Shown: in pieces, positions 33,119-42,462 of the stretch
Numbering within the stretch: position 1 is the stretch's first letter
Layout: each line of letters starts with the position of its first letter
From: Mariniblastus sp.
Lineage (GTDB): Bacteria > Planctomycetota > Planctomycetia > Pirellulales > Pirellulaceae
Reading direction: 5' to 3'
Assembly (NCBI GenBank): GCA_022447605.1
Contig: JAKVBG010000032.1
Coordinates: forward strand, 1 to 42,511
Length of the DNA stretch: 42,511 nucleotides
Program-made: the position numbers and the translations under genes
The notes under the pieces: model-generated
Seen by the model: only the letters and a program-made list of their open reading frames with translations
What the model was told of the DNA's origin: nothing
The model's database searches: none

Positions 33119-35457
33119 TCCCGGTACAGGGCGTAGAGCAGCACGTTGATGGCAATGCGGGTTGCATCCTCACGGGTATAACCTTCGCATTGCGACAGGG
33201 ATGTGTTTTCCATGGCGCAACTCAGGTCGTACGGTGAAAAAATCACGACGTAATGACCGTCGATCCGAATGCCCTCCAACTTGGGCGGCACCTTGCGTCT
33301 TTGGAAACCACCTTCGACCGTCCGGTCCGGTTTGGTGATGGTCACCCAGGGGAGTGAATAGCCTCCGTACTTCTTGTTGTTCCAGATCGGATCATCGTCC
33401 GGGATCGGTGTCAGTGGGTTATCCGGGAACATCGTTTTCATCTCACTGCGAAAGGCCTCGGTAAAAGCAGGGGAGCTGCAAATCGAGTCAGCAAACAGCA
33501 AACCGCCAACTTCCAGGAATTCCTTCAACTCCTCCCGTTGCTGGTCGGAGAAACGAAAGCTGTTGCGGCCATGCATGAACACGAACGGGTGGTCGGCCAG
33601 TTCCTCCATGGTTGGCTGGATCAACTTTTTTTGCATGTCGACCTGCATGCCAATCTGGCTGGCCCGGCTGAGGATATTGCGCCAGGCATTGGGAGCATCG
33701 TCGGAACCACCCCCATGAGACAACTTGGGCAGTACGAGAATGCGATCGGTCATCAGCGGGTTCACGTCCGTAGCCAGGTTGGGGATATCCAGCTTGTCCC
33801 GCAGTTCACGACCGGTCGCATAGGAGACCACATTGACGCCCATCTCGGTTGCGTACTGAACCTCGTCCTGAGCCCGCGCCGGCAGTTTCTTGAACAGGTT
33901 GGGCTGGTTCAGTTGCCAACGACAGGTCAGCGAACGGGGAACGTAAACGACGCTGGTTCGGCAACAGGCCTGCAGCCCCAGGATCGGCCAGTCGGAACGG
34001 GGCAACAGCGGGAAGTGGGCGTTCCAGATGGGATGATCTCTCTGCAGTGGTTCCAGCTTACTGTCAGGAAACAGCTCGACCATCAGGTTGCGGAACAGGC
34101 GGTCAAACTCCGCGTCACCGCAACCATCTCCCTGGGAAGCCTCGGCAAAAATAAATCCGCCACTCTCCACGTATTTCTTCAACTCCTGTTTCTGCCGCGC
34201 CCCCAAGTCCAACTGTTCTTTGCCCGACAGGAACAGGACTGGCGCCTCGATCAGGTCCTGGACGGTCGCATTTTCACTTTGGATCGTCTGCCAATTCAAT
34301 TTCGTTTTCCACTGCGACTCCAACGCGCGGGTCAGGAAATGGACACCCTTGGGATGAAGATTCCAGTCGTCATTGAGCCCAAATTTCAATTTGCCGATCG
34401 CCACCGGCCGCTTCCCCTTGGAGAGAAACAGCAAGGCCAGCGAGGTGGCAATGTTCGGATCCTCCTCCCCCGAACCGTTCCCTTTCCACGATCCATTCAT
34501 AGCCTGTTGGCGAAGTAGCTGTTTCGCCCCGGCACGATACCAGTCGTGGGGTCCAAAGAACCGACGGCCCGAAAGCCGTCCCGCCCTTTCCATCCCGTAC
34601 AGGTAATAAAGCTGGGTCCGTGAGTTACCGATCCCCCGGCCAACCGGGTTGCCCCGGACACTGAAGTTGCGGGCCATCCATTCGATCGCCTTGTTGATCA
34701 ATTCCGAGTCCTCACTCGACCGGCAACAGATGATCCGGTCACCCATCACAAATTGACTCGTGTCGGCCAGGTTTTCATTGGCAATAATCAGCGAAGAGAT
34801 CCCGGCGCAGGTCATGCTGCCGGTCACCGTTCTGTTAGTTGACGTGTAAGTGAAACCGCCACGCACTTCGTTGCTGTGATTTTTCCAGTACAAAATCGCG
34901 TTCTCCCAGTGCTTCCTGGGGATGTCAATTCCCAACAGGGCCCCTTCGTGCAAGGCCAACAGGGCAAACTGACTATTGGAGGAATCCGCGCTCCCGAACT
35001 TGTTGCTCATGTTGTCGTAGCCCCATCCCCCCTGGTACGGTCCGCTGGGGACCTGTCTCTCCAGCAACCACTCGATATCGCGAGCGATATCGGCTTTGAA
35101 CCGCTTGCCCTGCGGATCGGCCATGGCCAGGGCCATGACCCTGAGCGAGACGACATACGTCTTCTCGCGGGGGAGATTCAACATGACACGCATCGATCGC
35201 TGCAAGGCCGGGTCGGATTCGGGGACACCCGCGTTGAGCAGGGCCAGGGTTGCCAACGCCGTGGTCCCGCCGGTGTACAAACGGTACTTCGGCCAGCGGC
35301 CATCCTGCTGATTGTTCTTCAGAAAATTGACACCGCGTTTGATCGATTCCCGAACCCGCTCAGCCGTCAACTCATCCTGGGAAACCACCAGTCGTGGCGC
35401 CAGGCTGGCCACGCAAAAGAAAACAGCACACAGGGCAACCTGGTTGAATCGTCGCAT
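33115..35457 (-). CDS. Exported protein with alpha-toroid N-terminus and two DUF4159 domains
   Basis: A 780-residue protein with a signal peptide (cleavage near VVSQDE). Residues about 25-380 look like an alpha/alpha toroid of the prenyltransferase/squalene-cyclase type (ERVRESIKRGVNFLKNNQQDG, GGWGYDN, AGISSLI), but no DxDD or other catalytic motif was seen. Two related DUF4159 modules follow, near 400-560 and 610-775. Matching blocks include APVLFLSGKEQ with YVESGGFIFAEA and HPFVFMHGRNS with FLEVGGLLFADS, and HPIWN with DPIWN. DUF4159 resembles a ThuA-like amidotransferase fold. The start at 35457 was preferred over a TTG upstream. It diverges from the moxR operon, a neighbour relation often seen in planctomycetes. 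Its role is unknown. Confidence 0.88.
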   Translation of the reverse strand: MRRFNQVALCAVFFCVASLAPRLVVSQDELTAERVRESIKRGVNFLKNNQQDGRWPKYRLYTGGTTALATLALLNAGVPESDPALQRSMRVMLNLPREKTYVVSLRVMALAMADPQGKRFKADIARDIEWLLERQVPSGPYQGGWGYDNMSNKFGSADSSNSQFALLALHEGALLGIDIPRKHWENAILYWKNHSNEVRGGFTYTSTNRTVTGSMTCAGISSLIIANENLADTSQFVMGDRIICCRSSEDSELINKAIEWMARNFSVRGNPVGRGIGNSRTQLYYLYGMERAGRLSGRRFFGPHDWYRAGAKQLLRQQAMNGSWKGNGSGEEDPNIATSLALLFLSKGKRPVAIGKLKFGLNDDWNLHPKGVHFLTRALESQWKTKLNWQTIQSENATVQDLIEAPVLFLSGKEQLDLGARQKQELKKYVESGGFIFAEASQGDGCGDAEFDRLFRNLMVELFPDSKLEPLQRDHPIWNAHFPLLPRSDWPILGLQACCRTSVVYVPRSLTCRWQLNQPNLFKKLPARAQDEVQYATEMGVNVVSYATGRELRDKLDIPNLATDVNPLMTDRILVLPKLSHGGGSDDAPNAWRNILSRASQIGMQVDMQKKLIQPTMEELADHPFVFMHGRNSFRFSDQQREELKEFLEVGGLLFADSICSSPAFTEAFRSEMKTMFPDNPLTPIPDDDPIWNNKKYGGYSLPWVTITKPDRTVEGGFQRRKVPPKLEGIRIDGHYVVIFSPYDLSCAMENTSLSQCEGYTREDATRIAINVLLYALYRD

Positions 35458-35782
35458 TCCCAATCTTTGCTCCCTCAACGCCTGGCCGAATCAAGCCGGC
35501 GAGACCTGAAAGTGTCTACTCGGCTCAACGGGGTTTTGTGCCGGATCGAAGGGTACCCGATACCGCGCAACTGTTAAAACTTATCAATCACCACTGCTGT
35601 AAGTTTAACCATTGGAAAATAGCTGGGCAACGCGAGCCCATATCGTTGCTGATCGCGACCGGGAGACATACAATCTAGCAGCAAAGAGGGCTGCCGCTGG
35701 GCGGCCCGGTCCCGGCCGAATGGACCAATTTACCGTCGGTTTGCCCCGTTCAACGTCAAGAAATTCTCCAAAAAGGGTTCGT
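35458..35782. other. Divergent intergenic region (325 bases) before moxR
   Basis: It holds the promoters of the DUF4159 gene (-) and the moxR operon (+). The frame of moxR is open back to 35612 (TTG) with an ATG at 35720, so part of it may be coding. No other gene or RNA is seen. Confidence 0.6.
35646..35674 (+). promoter_or_regulatory. Candidate sigma70-type promoter of the moxR operon
   Basis: TTGCTG (35646-35651) and TACAAT (35669-35674) are separated by exactly 17 bases, the best promoter-like pair seen in the window. Transcription would start near 35681, upstream of both the ATG at 35720 and the GTG at 35783. Confidence 0.55.
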
Positions 35783-36802
35783 GTGACAAGTAAGCAACGC
35801 AGTCTGGGAGACGTATTACAGGAATTCAGTCAGCACCGTCAGTTGATGTTGCAGGAACTGCAGAAGGTCATCGTTGGGCAAGAGGAAGTCATTGAACAGG
35901 TTTTCGCAGCCATTTTTACACGTGGACACTGCCTGCTGGAGGGTGTTCCCGGGTTGGCCAAGACACTGATGGTCAGCACGATCGCCCAAATCCTGGATGT
36001 CAGCTTCAAGCGAATCCAGTTCACTCCTGACCTGATGCCGTCGGACATCACCGGCACCAACGTCCTGGATGAAGACGAACAGGGACGCCGGGAATTCCGC
36101 TTCGTCGAAGGCCCCGTTTTCACCAATATCCTGCTGGCCGACGAAATCAACCGGACACCTCCCAAAACACAGGCAGCATTACTCCAGGCGATGCAGGAAC
36201 GGGAAGTCTCGATTGGACGCGACACGTTCAATTTACCCAAGCCATTTTTTACGATCGCCACCCAAAACCCGATCGAGCAGGAAGGGACTTACCCGTTGCC
36301 GGAAGCCCAGCTGGACCGGTTCATGTTCAACATCAAGGTCGGATACCCCACAGCCGATGAAGAGGAGCGAATCCTGGCCTCCAGCAGCAAGGCAGAAAAG
36401 CAGGAAGTCCGCAAAGTCCTTTCGGGCAAGGCGATCGTCAACTTGCAGAAACTGGTGGGCAGTGTCGCGGTATCGGATTATATCATCAAGTACGTTTCCC
36501 GATTGGTACGCGCCACGCGGCCCAAGGATGATTCGGCGCCCGACTTTGTGCGTGAACTGGTGGATTGGGGAGCCGGACCTCGTGCCGGGCAATTCCTGAT
36601 TTCCGGTGGTCAGGCACTGGCAGCCATGGATGGTCGATTTTCCGTCGCCATCACGGATATCAAGCGCGTGGCTCTGCCCGTCCTGCGACACCGCGTCAGT
36701 TGCAATTTCCAGGCCCAAGCAGAAGGGATGAGCAACGAGGATGTGATTGAACGCCTGCTCACGGTCATCCCCGAGCCCGATATTTCCAAGTTTTCAAAAT
36801 AA
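35783..36802 (+). CDS. MoxR-family AAA+ ATPase
   Basis: A 339-residue ATPase. Walker A is GVPGLAKT (54-61), Walker B ILLADE (116-121), followed by INRTPPKTQAALLQAMQE, the MoxR signature, sensor 1 in TIATQNPIEQEGTYPLPEAQ, and LDRFMF. MoxR proteins act as chaperone-like ATPases that assemble or activate partners with VWA domains. The start is uncertain: GTG at 35783 gives the normal family length and has AGGG just upstream, whereas ATG at 35720 adds 21 residues. It is the first gene of an operon whose next three members carry DUF58, BatA and VWA features, the usual MoxR partners. The function assigned is general; the client is unknown. Confidence 0.95.
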   Translation: MTSKQRSLGDVLQEFSQHRQLMLQELQKVIVGQEEVIEQVFAAIFTRGHCLLEGVPGLAKTLMVSTIAQILDVSFKRIQFTPDLMPSDITGTNVLDEDEQGRREFRFVEGPVFTNILLADEINRTPPKTQAALLQAMQEREVSIGRDTFNLPKPFFTIATQNPIEQEGTYPLPEAQLDRFMFNIKVGYPTADEEERILASSSKAEKQEVRKVLSGKAIVNLQKLVGSVAVSDYIIKYVSRLVRATRPKDDSAPDFVRELVDWGAGPRAGQFLISGGQALAAMDGRFSVAITDIKRVALPVLRHRVSCNFQAQAEGMSNEDVIERLLTVIPEPDISKFSK

Positions 36803-36861
36803 TGTGCCGGATGGACGGTCTCCCCTGAACGCGATCGGATTCCGATCGTACAAGGTCTATC

Positions 36862-37755
36862 ATGTCGGTCGAAAAGTACCTCAAGCCGGAAGTGATCAAT
36901 CAAATCAAGCGGCTTGATCTGCGCGCCCAATTTGTTGTCAAGGGCTTCCTGCACGGGCTGCATGCCAGCCCGTACCAGGGGTTCAGCGTCGAGTTCAGTG
37001 AACATCGCAAATACAGCCATGGGGATGACCCGAAAGATATCGACTGGCAGGTCTACGCCAAGACCAACAAGTATTACGTCAAGAAATTTGAGGCCGAGAC
37101 CAACATTACCGGTTACCTCGTCATGGACCTGAGCCAATCGATGGGGTACACGTACCAGCAGGAATTGACCAAGTTTGACTACTCGGTCTGCCTGGCCGCC
37201 GCCCTGGCGTACCTGATGGTATCGCAACAGGATCCAGTTGGACTGATCACGTTCAACGACAAGGTCCGTGAGAGCTTGCCGCCACGTTCCAAGCGGACGC
37301 AACTGGGCAACCTGATCTCGCTTCTCTCGCGGATCCGTCCACATGGAAATACAGATTTTTCGACCAGCCTGGGGCAGATTGCCGCCATGTTGAAACAACG
37401 GAGCCTGGTCATGGTCTTTTCCGACCTGCTGGTGGACGATGATTCGATTTTCGAGGCGCTGCACCGGCTCCGCCACGGGGGGCACGACGTGATCCTGTTC
37501 CACGTTCTGGACGAAGCAGAGGTCAACTTCCCCTTCCAAGGTCCCTGCCAGTTGCATGATCCTGAGAGCGGGGATGAAATCAAGGTGGATGCCGACGGTT
37601 TCCGGAAGGAGTATTGCCAGGCGATGGAGGCCTTTCGGGAAAGCCTGGCAGCCGATTGTCGCAAAAGTGGCATCGATTACGTACCGATTGATACCAGCAT
37701 GCAATTCGACACGGCGCTGCTGGAATACCTGCACAGTCGGAAAATGAGGTTTTGA
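36862..37755 (+). CDS. DUF58 (VWA-like) protein
   Basis: A 297-residue cytosolic protein with the DUF58 core VEFSEHRKYSHGDDPKDIDWQVYAK (residues 43-67), followed by the MIDAS-like site D89-L-S91-Q-S93 in a von Willebrand A fold. DUF58 proteins regularly sit next to moxR and are believed to be MoxR partners. No transmembrane segment is evident, unlike longer DUF58 proteins that carry N-terminal helices. The gene starts 59 bases after moxR and ends one base before the next start codon, so translation is likely coupled. The metal site appears intact. Confidence 0.95.
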   Translation: MSVEKYLKPEVINQIKRLDLRAQFVVKGFLHGLHASPYQGFSVEFSEHRKYSHGDDPKDIDWQVYAKTNKYYVKKFEAETNITGYLVMDLSQSMGYTYQQELTKFDYSVCLAAALAYLMVSQQDPVGLITFNDKVRESLPPRSKRTQLGNLISLLSRIRPHGNTDFSTSLGQIAAMLKQRSLVMVFSDLLVDDDSIFEALHRLRHGGHDVILFHVLDEAEVNFPFQGPCQLHDPESGDEIKVDADGFRKEYCQAMEAFRESLAADCRKSGIDYVPIDTSMQFDTALLEYLHSRKMRF

Positions 37756-37756
37756 G

Positions 37757-40162
37757 ATGTTTTGGGCCAACCCTCTGGTGCTCGGCATCGGAACCATGCT
37801 GTTGAGCGTCCCGATCATCCTGCATTTCATGATGCAGCCCAAGCCGAAGGTCTTTGCGTTCCCGGCGCTGAAGTTCGTCCGTGAACGCGAAGTGACCAAC
37901 CGGAGCCGAATGCGGCTGCGCCACCTGCTACTGCTGTTGTTGCGATGCCTGCTGATCCTCCTGATGGCTGCCGCGCTGGCCGGCCCCTCGGTCGCCTCGC
38001 GCCAATTTGGCCAATGGCTGATGGTCGGCGGCATCGGGTTGACCAGCCTGATCGTGGCCATCGCCCTGGCGGCCGCTTATTTTGCAGCGCGGAACCGGAA
38101 CTGGTTCCTGATCACGGTACTGACCGTCTTGTTGGCGGGCCAGTTGATCTATGGCGGTTACTCCGCCATCCGACTGATGACCGACCCCTCGCCCCAAATG
38201 CTGGGGGACTCACAAGCCCCGGTGGCGGCAGTCATCCTGATCGATACCTCGCCCCGGATGGACTACCAGGTGGGCGGCCAGCGAAACCTGGACAGGGCTC
38301 GGGAGATGGGGTCCTGGCTGGCCAGTCAATTGCCCTCTTCGAGCGACCTCTCCGTGCTGGCCACCGATGGTGACCAACCGTTTTTCTCGGTCGACATTGC
38401 CGCGGCCAAGGAACGTATCAAAACGCTGGAAACGGATTATCAGAGTTCGTTCATCCCGGACGCCCTGAATCGCGCCCTGGAACTTCTCAAGGACTCCGAA
38501 CAGGAACGCAAAGAGTTATACCTGATCACCGATCTGACACGTCGCGGTTGGACAGGGGGAGAGACCGGTGCCGTTCTCGATCAGCTGAAGGAACACGAGG
38601 ATATCGCCGCTTTTGTCATCGACGTCGGCGCGGACGATCCGAAGAACTTCAGCCTGGGAGAACTGCAACTGGCTGACCAGACGATCACTTCGTCGAGCCC
38701 GGTGGAAATCACTAGCCAGATATCGCGGCTGGGAGAAGCGGCCCAGCGGAATGTCGTGATGAAGATCGAGAAGCCTGATGAACAAGGCGCACGGCCCATG
38801 TTGCTGGACGGCAAGGTGCTGGTTCCGGACAAGTACTGGGAGGTCAGCCAAACCGTTGATATCCGCGCCGACACGCAAACACCGCTCCGTTTCCAATACC
38901 CGGGACCGCTGCCACAGGGTGTCCATCACGGGTCGATTGAAATCGTCGGCGAAGACAGCCTGGTTCACGATGACAAGCGGTTTTTCACCATCCACGTCCG
39001 CCCGGCCTGGGATGTTCTCGTCGCGCACCCGGACAACGTGAATCCCGCCAACCTGGTCGACCTGCTGGCGCCGTTCCGCGAACAGGAAGAGGGGACAGCT
39101 ATCTACAACTGCCAGGTCATCAAACAATCTGAACTCTCCCAGTACAACCTGGACGATTTCCAGGCCGTTTTCCTGCTGGATCCGAAACCCTTGAGTGAAG
39201 GGAGCTGGCAGGACCTGGAAAGATACGTCGAGCAGGGAGGTGGCCTGGCTATTTTCCTCGGCTACAACGCGGCGATTTCCGGGGGTGTGGACCCTTCCTT
39301 CACCACCCCCTCGGCCCGGAAACTGCTGACCGGCAATGTCGTTCGACAATGGCGTCGAAAGACGGACAATCCGCTCTACCTGAGCATGGACAATTTCTCC
39401 AACCCGATGCTGGAGCCGTTCCGCAATCGCGAAGAAGCGGTCCCCTGGAACAAGCACCCGATCCTCAATCACTGGGAGATCAAGCCGGACGGGCTCTCTG
39501 CCGAATTGCCCACCGAGACAATCGTTCGTTACAGCACCGGGCTACCGGCGGTCATCAGCCGTTCGATTGGCAAGGGCAGGGTGGTCGTAATGACGACGCC
39601 GATTACCGATCCGCCACGTCCGGCCGGGCGGAAACTTCCTTGGAATTACCTGTTCACCGGGTACTGCTGGCCTGCCTGGAAACTGGTGGGGGAGATCAGC
39701 CAGTATGTCTCGCAAAGCTCCGGAGAAAACCTCAACGTCGATATTGGAACGACGGCCAGCTTGCGTAACGATGTAAGACGGCTGCCCGATTCGTACCGGG
39801 TCTTCACTCCCCGCACCGAGCAATCACCCACCAAAGTGGTCTCTATCGACAACACGGTGAAGTACCGGTTCACCAACACCCCCGGCCAATACCGGCTGAA
39901 AGGCCAACGCGCAAACACGGTTCTGCGCGGCTTCAGTGTGAACCTCGATCCTGTCGAGACGGACCTAACACGGATGGAAGCCGAGGAAATTGATGAAGTT
40001 CTCGGTTTTGAACGGTATCAACTGGCCCGCGAGCAGAATGAAATACAACGGCAACAGGGCACGGCCCGAGTGGGCCAGGAATTCTATCCGATGCTGTTGA
40101 TCATGCTGGCCATCACACTGGTGGTGGAACAACTCATGTCCAATCGTTTTTACTCAAAGTAG
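37757..40162 (+). CDS. BatA-like membrane protein with VWA domain
   Basis: An 801-residue protein. The N-terminal BatA segment (ANPLVLGIGTMLLSVPIILHFM with FPALKFV) is followed by helices at about 56-76, 87-110 and 115-135. A VWA-like domain begins near 155 (AAVILIDTSPRMDY). Its metal site reads D163-T-S165-P-R167, so the third MIDAS residue, usually Ser, is Arg and metal binding may be lost. A large extracytoplasmic region follows, including an ILVAHPDNV/FQAVFLLDPK amidotransferase-like fold, and the chain ends with one helix (about 778-795). BatA-type proteins work with MoxR and DUF58 proteins at the envelope. Spacing is 1 base from DUF58 and 8 bases to the next gene. Confidence 0.88.
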   Translation: MFWANPLVLGIGTMLLSVPIILHFMMQPKPKVFAFPALKFVREREVTNRSRMRLRHLLLLLLRCLLILLMAAALAGPSVASRQFGQWLMVGGIGLTSLIVAIALAAAYFAARNRNWFLITVLTVLLAGQLIYGGYSAIRLMTDPSPQMLGDSQAPVAAVILIDTSPRMDYQVGGQRNLDRAREMGSWLASQLPSSSDLSVLATDGDQPFFSVDIAAAKERIKTLETDYQSSFIPDALNRALELLKDSEQERKELYLITDLTRRGWTGGETGAVLDQLKEHEDIAAFVIDVGADDPKNFSLGELQLADQTITSSSPVEITSQISRLGEAAQRNVVMKIEKPDEQGARPMLLDGKVLVPDKYWEVSQTVDIRADTQTPLRFQYPGPLPQGVHHGSIEIVGEDSLVHDDKRFFTIHVRPAWDVLVAHPDNVNPANLVDLLAPFREQEEGTAIYNCQVIKQSELSQYNLDDFQAVFLLDPKPLSEGSWQDLERYVEQGGGLAIFLGYNAAISGGVDPSFTTPSARKLLTGNVVRQWRRKTDNPLYLSMDNFSNPMLEPFRNREEAVPWNKHPILNHWEIKPDGLSAELPTETIVRYSTGLPAVISRSIGKGRVVVMTTPITDPPRPAGRKLPWNYLFTGYCWPAWKLVGEISQYVSQSSGENLNVDIGTTASLRNDVRRLPDSYRVFTPRTEQSPTKVVSIDNTVKYRFTNTPGQYRLKGQRANTVLRGFSVNLDPVETDLTRMEAEEIDEVLGFERYQLAREQNEIQRQQGTARVGQEFYPMLLIMLAITLVVEQLMSNRFYSK

Positions 40163-40170
40163 CCAGAAAT

Positions 40171-42462
40171 ATGTCTGCCTGGACCATCCAACCGATCCTG
40201 CCCCTCAGCGTGATGATCATCGTCGCGATTCTGATGCTGGGTCTGTTGTTGGTCGGCCCGGCCTTCTCAAAAATCTCGAGAGTCAAAAAACTCAACTTGG
40301 CCCTGATCCGCCTGGCCGTGGTATTACTGGCATTGTTGGCCATGCTGCGACCCGGGTGCATTCAGCATACCGAGGAAAGCCAATCTGCCGTGCTGCTGGC
40401 TCTGTTGGATGTCAGTCGTTCCATGCAATTGCCCCACGAAGCGGACGACCAAACCCGCTGGCAAGCGGTGGTAGAAATGCTGAACCAGAACCGCGACCGG
40501 ATCGAACAGCTCAAGGAACAGCAGGTCGAACTCCGTTTCTACGGTTTTGACAACGAACTTCAGCCACTCGAAAAGGAAGGTCAGTTGGTCCTGCCGGGCA
40601 AACCCCGCGGTGCAGAAACCGACATCGGTTCCGCCGTATTCAAGGCGAGCCAGGACGTGCGGGACGAACGGCTGCTGGGAGTCCTGCTGGCCAGTGATGG
40701 AGTGCAAAACGCGGCCGACCCGGAAATTGAATTGACCCAGGCCACCTCGACTCTGGATGACCTGCAGGTGCCCCTCTATTCCATCGCACTCGGGTTGCAG
40801 GGCGACACTGGCCAGGTCGCCGACGTTGCCGTCACCACGCTCGCCGAACAACATCGAATCGCCGTCAAAAACGAGTTGATAGTCAACGCGACAGTCGTGG
40901 CGCGTGGCTTTGTCAACCAGGACATCCCGATCCAGCTATTGGCAACCGATTCGGAAGGGAATGAGAAAGTGGTGGACACCCAGATTTTCCAACCTACCGA
41001 GGTGCTGGAGCAGCGACAAATTTCCCTCAGTTACATCCCGACCGAGCCTGGCGAATACCGGTTGCGCGTTCGAGCCGAGCCACAAAAAGGGGAGGTGGCT
41101 CTACGCAACAACGATCTGCCCTCGTTCCTGACCGTCTACGAAGGGGGCGTGCGGGTCCTCTACCTGTCGGGCAACAATTCATGGTGGGAACAGAGAGAAC
41201 TTCGCAATGCGCTGCGCCGCGCAGCCCAGGGATTCGAACTGGTCTATGTTCCAATCCGGAATGACAAGCAGACGCGGGAAACGAGTTGGCCCCTGGGGGG
41301 CGAGATTACGGAATACCTGAGAGACCCGAATTTCGATGTCATCATTCTGGGGGATGTCGACGCTCAAGCCCTGTTCGACCCCGATCTTCAGACCGAGAAC
41401 ATGCAAGCGCTGGTCGAAGCGGTCGATCGGGGCGCCGGGCTGATGATGCTCGGCGGTTATCACAGTTTTGACCCGGGGAAATACTACTTTACACCGCTGG
41501 CCGATATCCTGCCGGTTGAAATGGACCCCAGCGCGATCCAGGAATTTCCCCCGGCACCGCTGCGGAAAGACCTGCACCTGGACCGGGAACTTCAGCTCGT
41601 CCCCACGCGGAATCACTTCATTACCACACTTTCCAACGAGCAGGATCCTGCAGTGTCGTGGAAAGAGATGCCACCCCTCAAGGGAGCCAACCGGTTCTTC
41701 GGCGTGAAGGATCAGGCCGAAATCCTGCTGGAAACAGAATCTGGCCGCCCGATCCTGGTCAGTGGTCGGATCGGCGGACGGGTGCTGGCCTTTGCCGGGG
41801 ATTCGACCTGGCGCTGGGTATTCAAAGGGAAGCGGGAGGAACACAACACCTTTTGGCGACAGATCATCCTCTGGTTGGCATCCAAGGATGGCGTCGAGAA
41901 CGACACCGTATGGATCGATTTGCCGCAACGCCGTTTTTCGCCGAATGCCTTCGTTGAATTCAAAGCGGGGATTGGCAACCAACGGGACGAAACGGTCGAA
42001 TTGAGTGCCCAGTTGACCCGACCGGACCAGTCCGTCGTCCCTCTGGCCCTTGGCCCCGACGGCGAGTTTGACCGGGGCGAACTGGACCGCGAGTCGTTGG
42101 CCGACTCCGGGGACTACTCGATTGAAATCATCGGCGCGCGCGAAGGGGTCGAAGTCGGCAAGGCGACCGCCGATTTTATCATCATCGACCGTGACAAGGA
42201 GAAAGCCATTTCCGCCGCCGACCCGGAACAGATGCAGCGACTGGCAAGCCAGACCGAAGCGCACGGCGGCAAGATGATCTCGCCGGCAGAACTCGGCCCG
42301 CTGCTGGACGATATCCTTGCCAACCCGAAAGAGATGAAAATCGAAATTCCTCTGAAATGGCGACTGGGCGAATCCCTGCCGGACGCGCTGGGCTATCTGA
42401 TCCTGTTCGCCGGCCTGCTATCTCTGGAGTGGTTTCTCAGGAAAAAATGGGGACTCGTCTGA
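40171..42462 (+). CDS. Membrane VWA protein with amidotransferase-like domain
   Basis: A 763-residue protein. Two N-terminal helices (about 12-30 and 43-60) precede a VWA domain with an intact MIDAS, D80-V-S82-R-S84, and LASDGVQNAADPEIE as the later metal segment. Beta-sandwich sequence follows (about 215-320). An amidotransferase-like fold starts near 328 (GVRVLYLSGNNSWWEQRELRNALRR) with FDVIILGDVDA and LMMLGGYHSFDPG; no catalytic cysteine triad was found. It ends with a C-terminal helix (LGYLILFAGLLSLEWFLRKKWG). It is the fourth gene of the moxR operon and probably forms an envelope complex with its neighbours. In contrast to the preceding protein its metal site is complete. Confidence 0.9.
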   Translation: MSAWTIQPILPLSVMIIVAILMLGLLLVGPAFSKISRVKKLNLALIRLAVVLLALLAMLRPGCIQHTEESQSAVLLALLDVSRSMQLPHEADDQTRWQAVVEMLNQNRDRIEQLKEQQVELRFYGFDNELQPLEKEGQLVLPGKPRGAETDIGSAVFKASQDVRDERLLGVLLASDGVQNAADPEIELTQATSTLDDLQVPLYSIALGLQGDTGQVADVAVTTLAEQHRIAVKNELIVNATVVARGFVNQDIPIQLLATDSEGNEKVVDTQIFQPTEVLEQRQISLSYIPTEPGEYRLRVRAEPQKGEVALRNNDLPSFLTVYEGGVRVLYLSGNNSWWEQRELRNALRRAAQGFELVYVPIRNDKQTRETSWPLGGEITEYLRDPNFDVIILGDVDAQALFDPDLQTENMQALVEAVDRGAGLMMLGGYHSFDPGKYYFTPLADILPVEMDPSAIQEFPPAPLRKDLHLDRELQLVPTRNHFITTLSNEQDPAVSWKEMPPLKGANRFFGVKDQAEILLETESGRPILVSGRIGGRVLAFAGDSTWRWVFKGKREEHNTFWRQIILWLASKDGVENDTVWIDLPQRRFSPNAFVEFKAGIGNQRDETVELSAQLTRPDQSVVPLALGPDGEFDRGELDRESLADSGDYSIEIIGAREGVEVGKATADFIIIDRDKEKAISAADPEQMQRLASQTEAHGGKMISPAELGPLLDDILANPKEMKIEIPLKWRLGESLPDALGYLILFAGLLSLEWFLRKKWGLV

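Noticed and set aside
36610..38061. 483-codon minus strand open frame
   Set aside because: Antisense to moxR, DUF58 and BatA-like genes; it spans three real genes and lacks motifs.
41179..42264. 361-codon minus strand open frame
   Set aside because: Antisense to the VWA protein gene, which has intact motifs and operon spacing.
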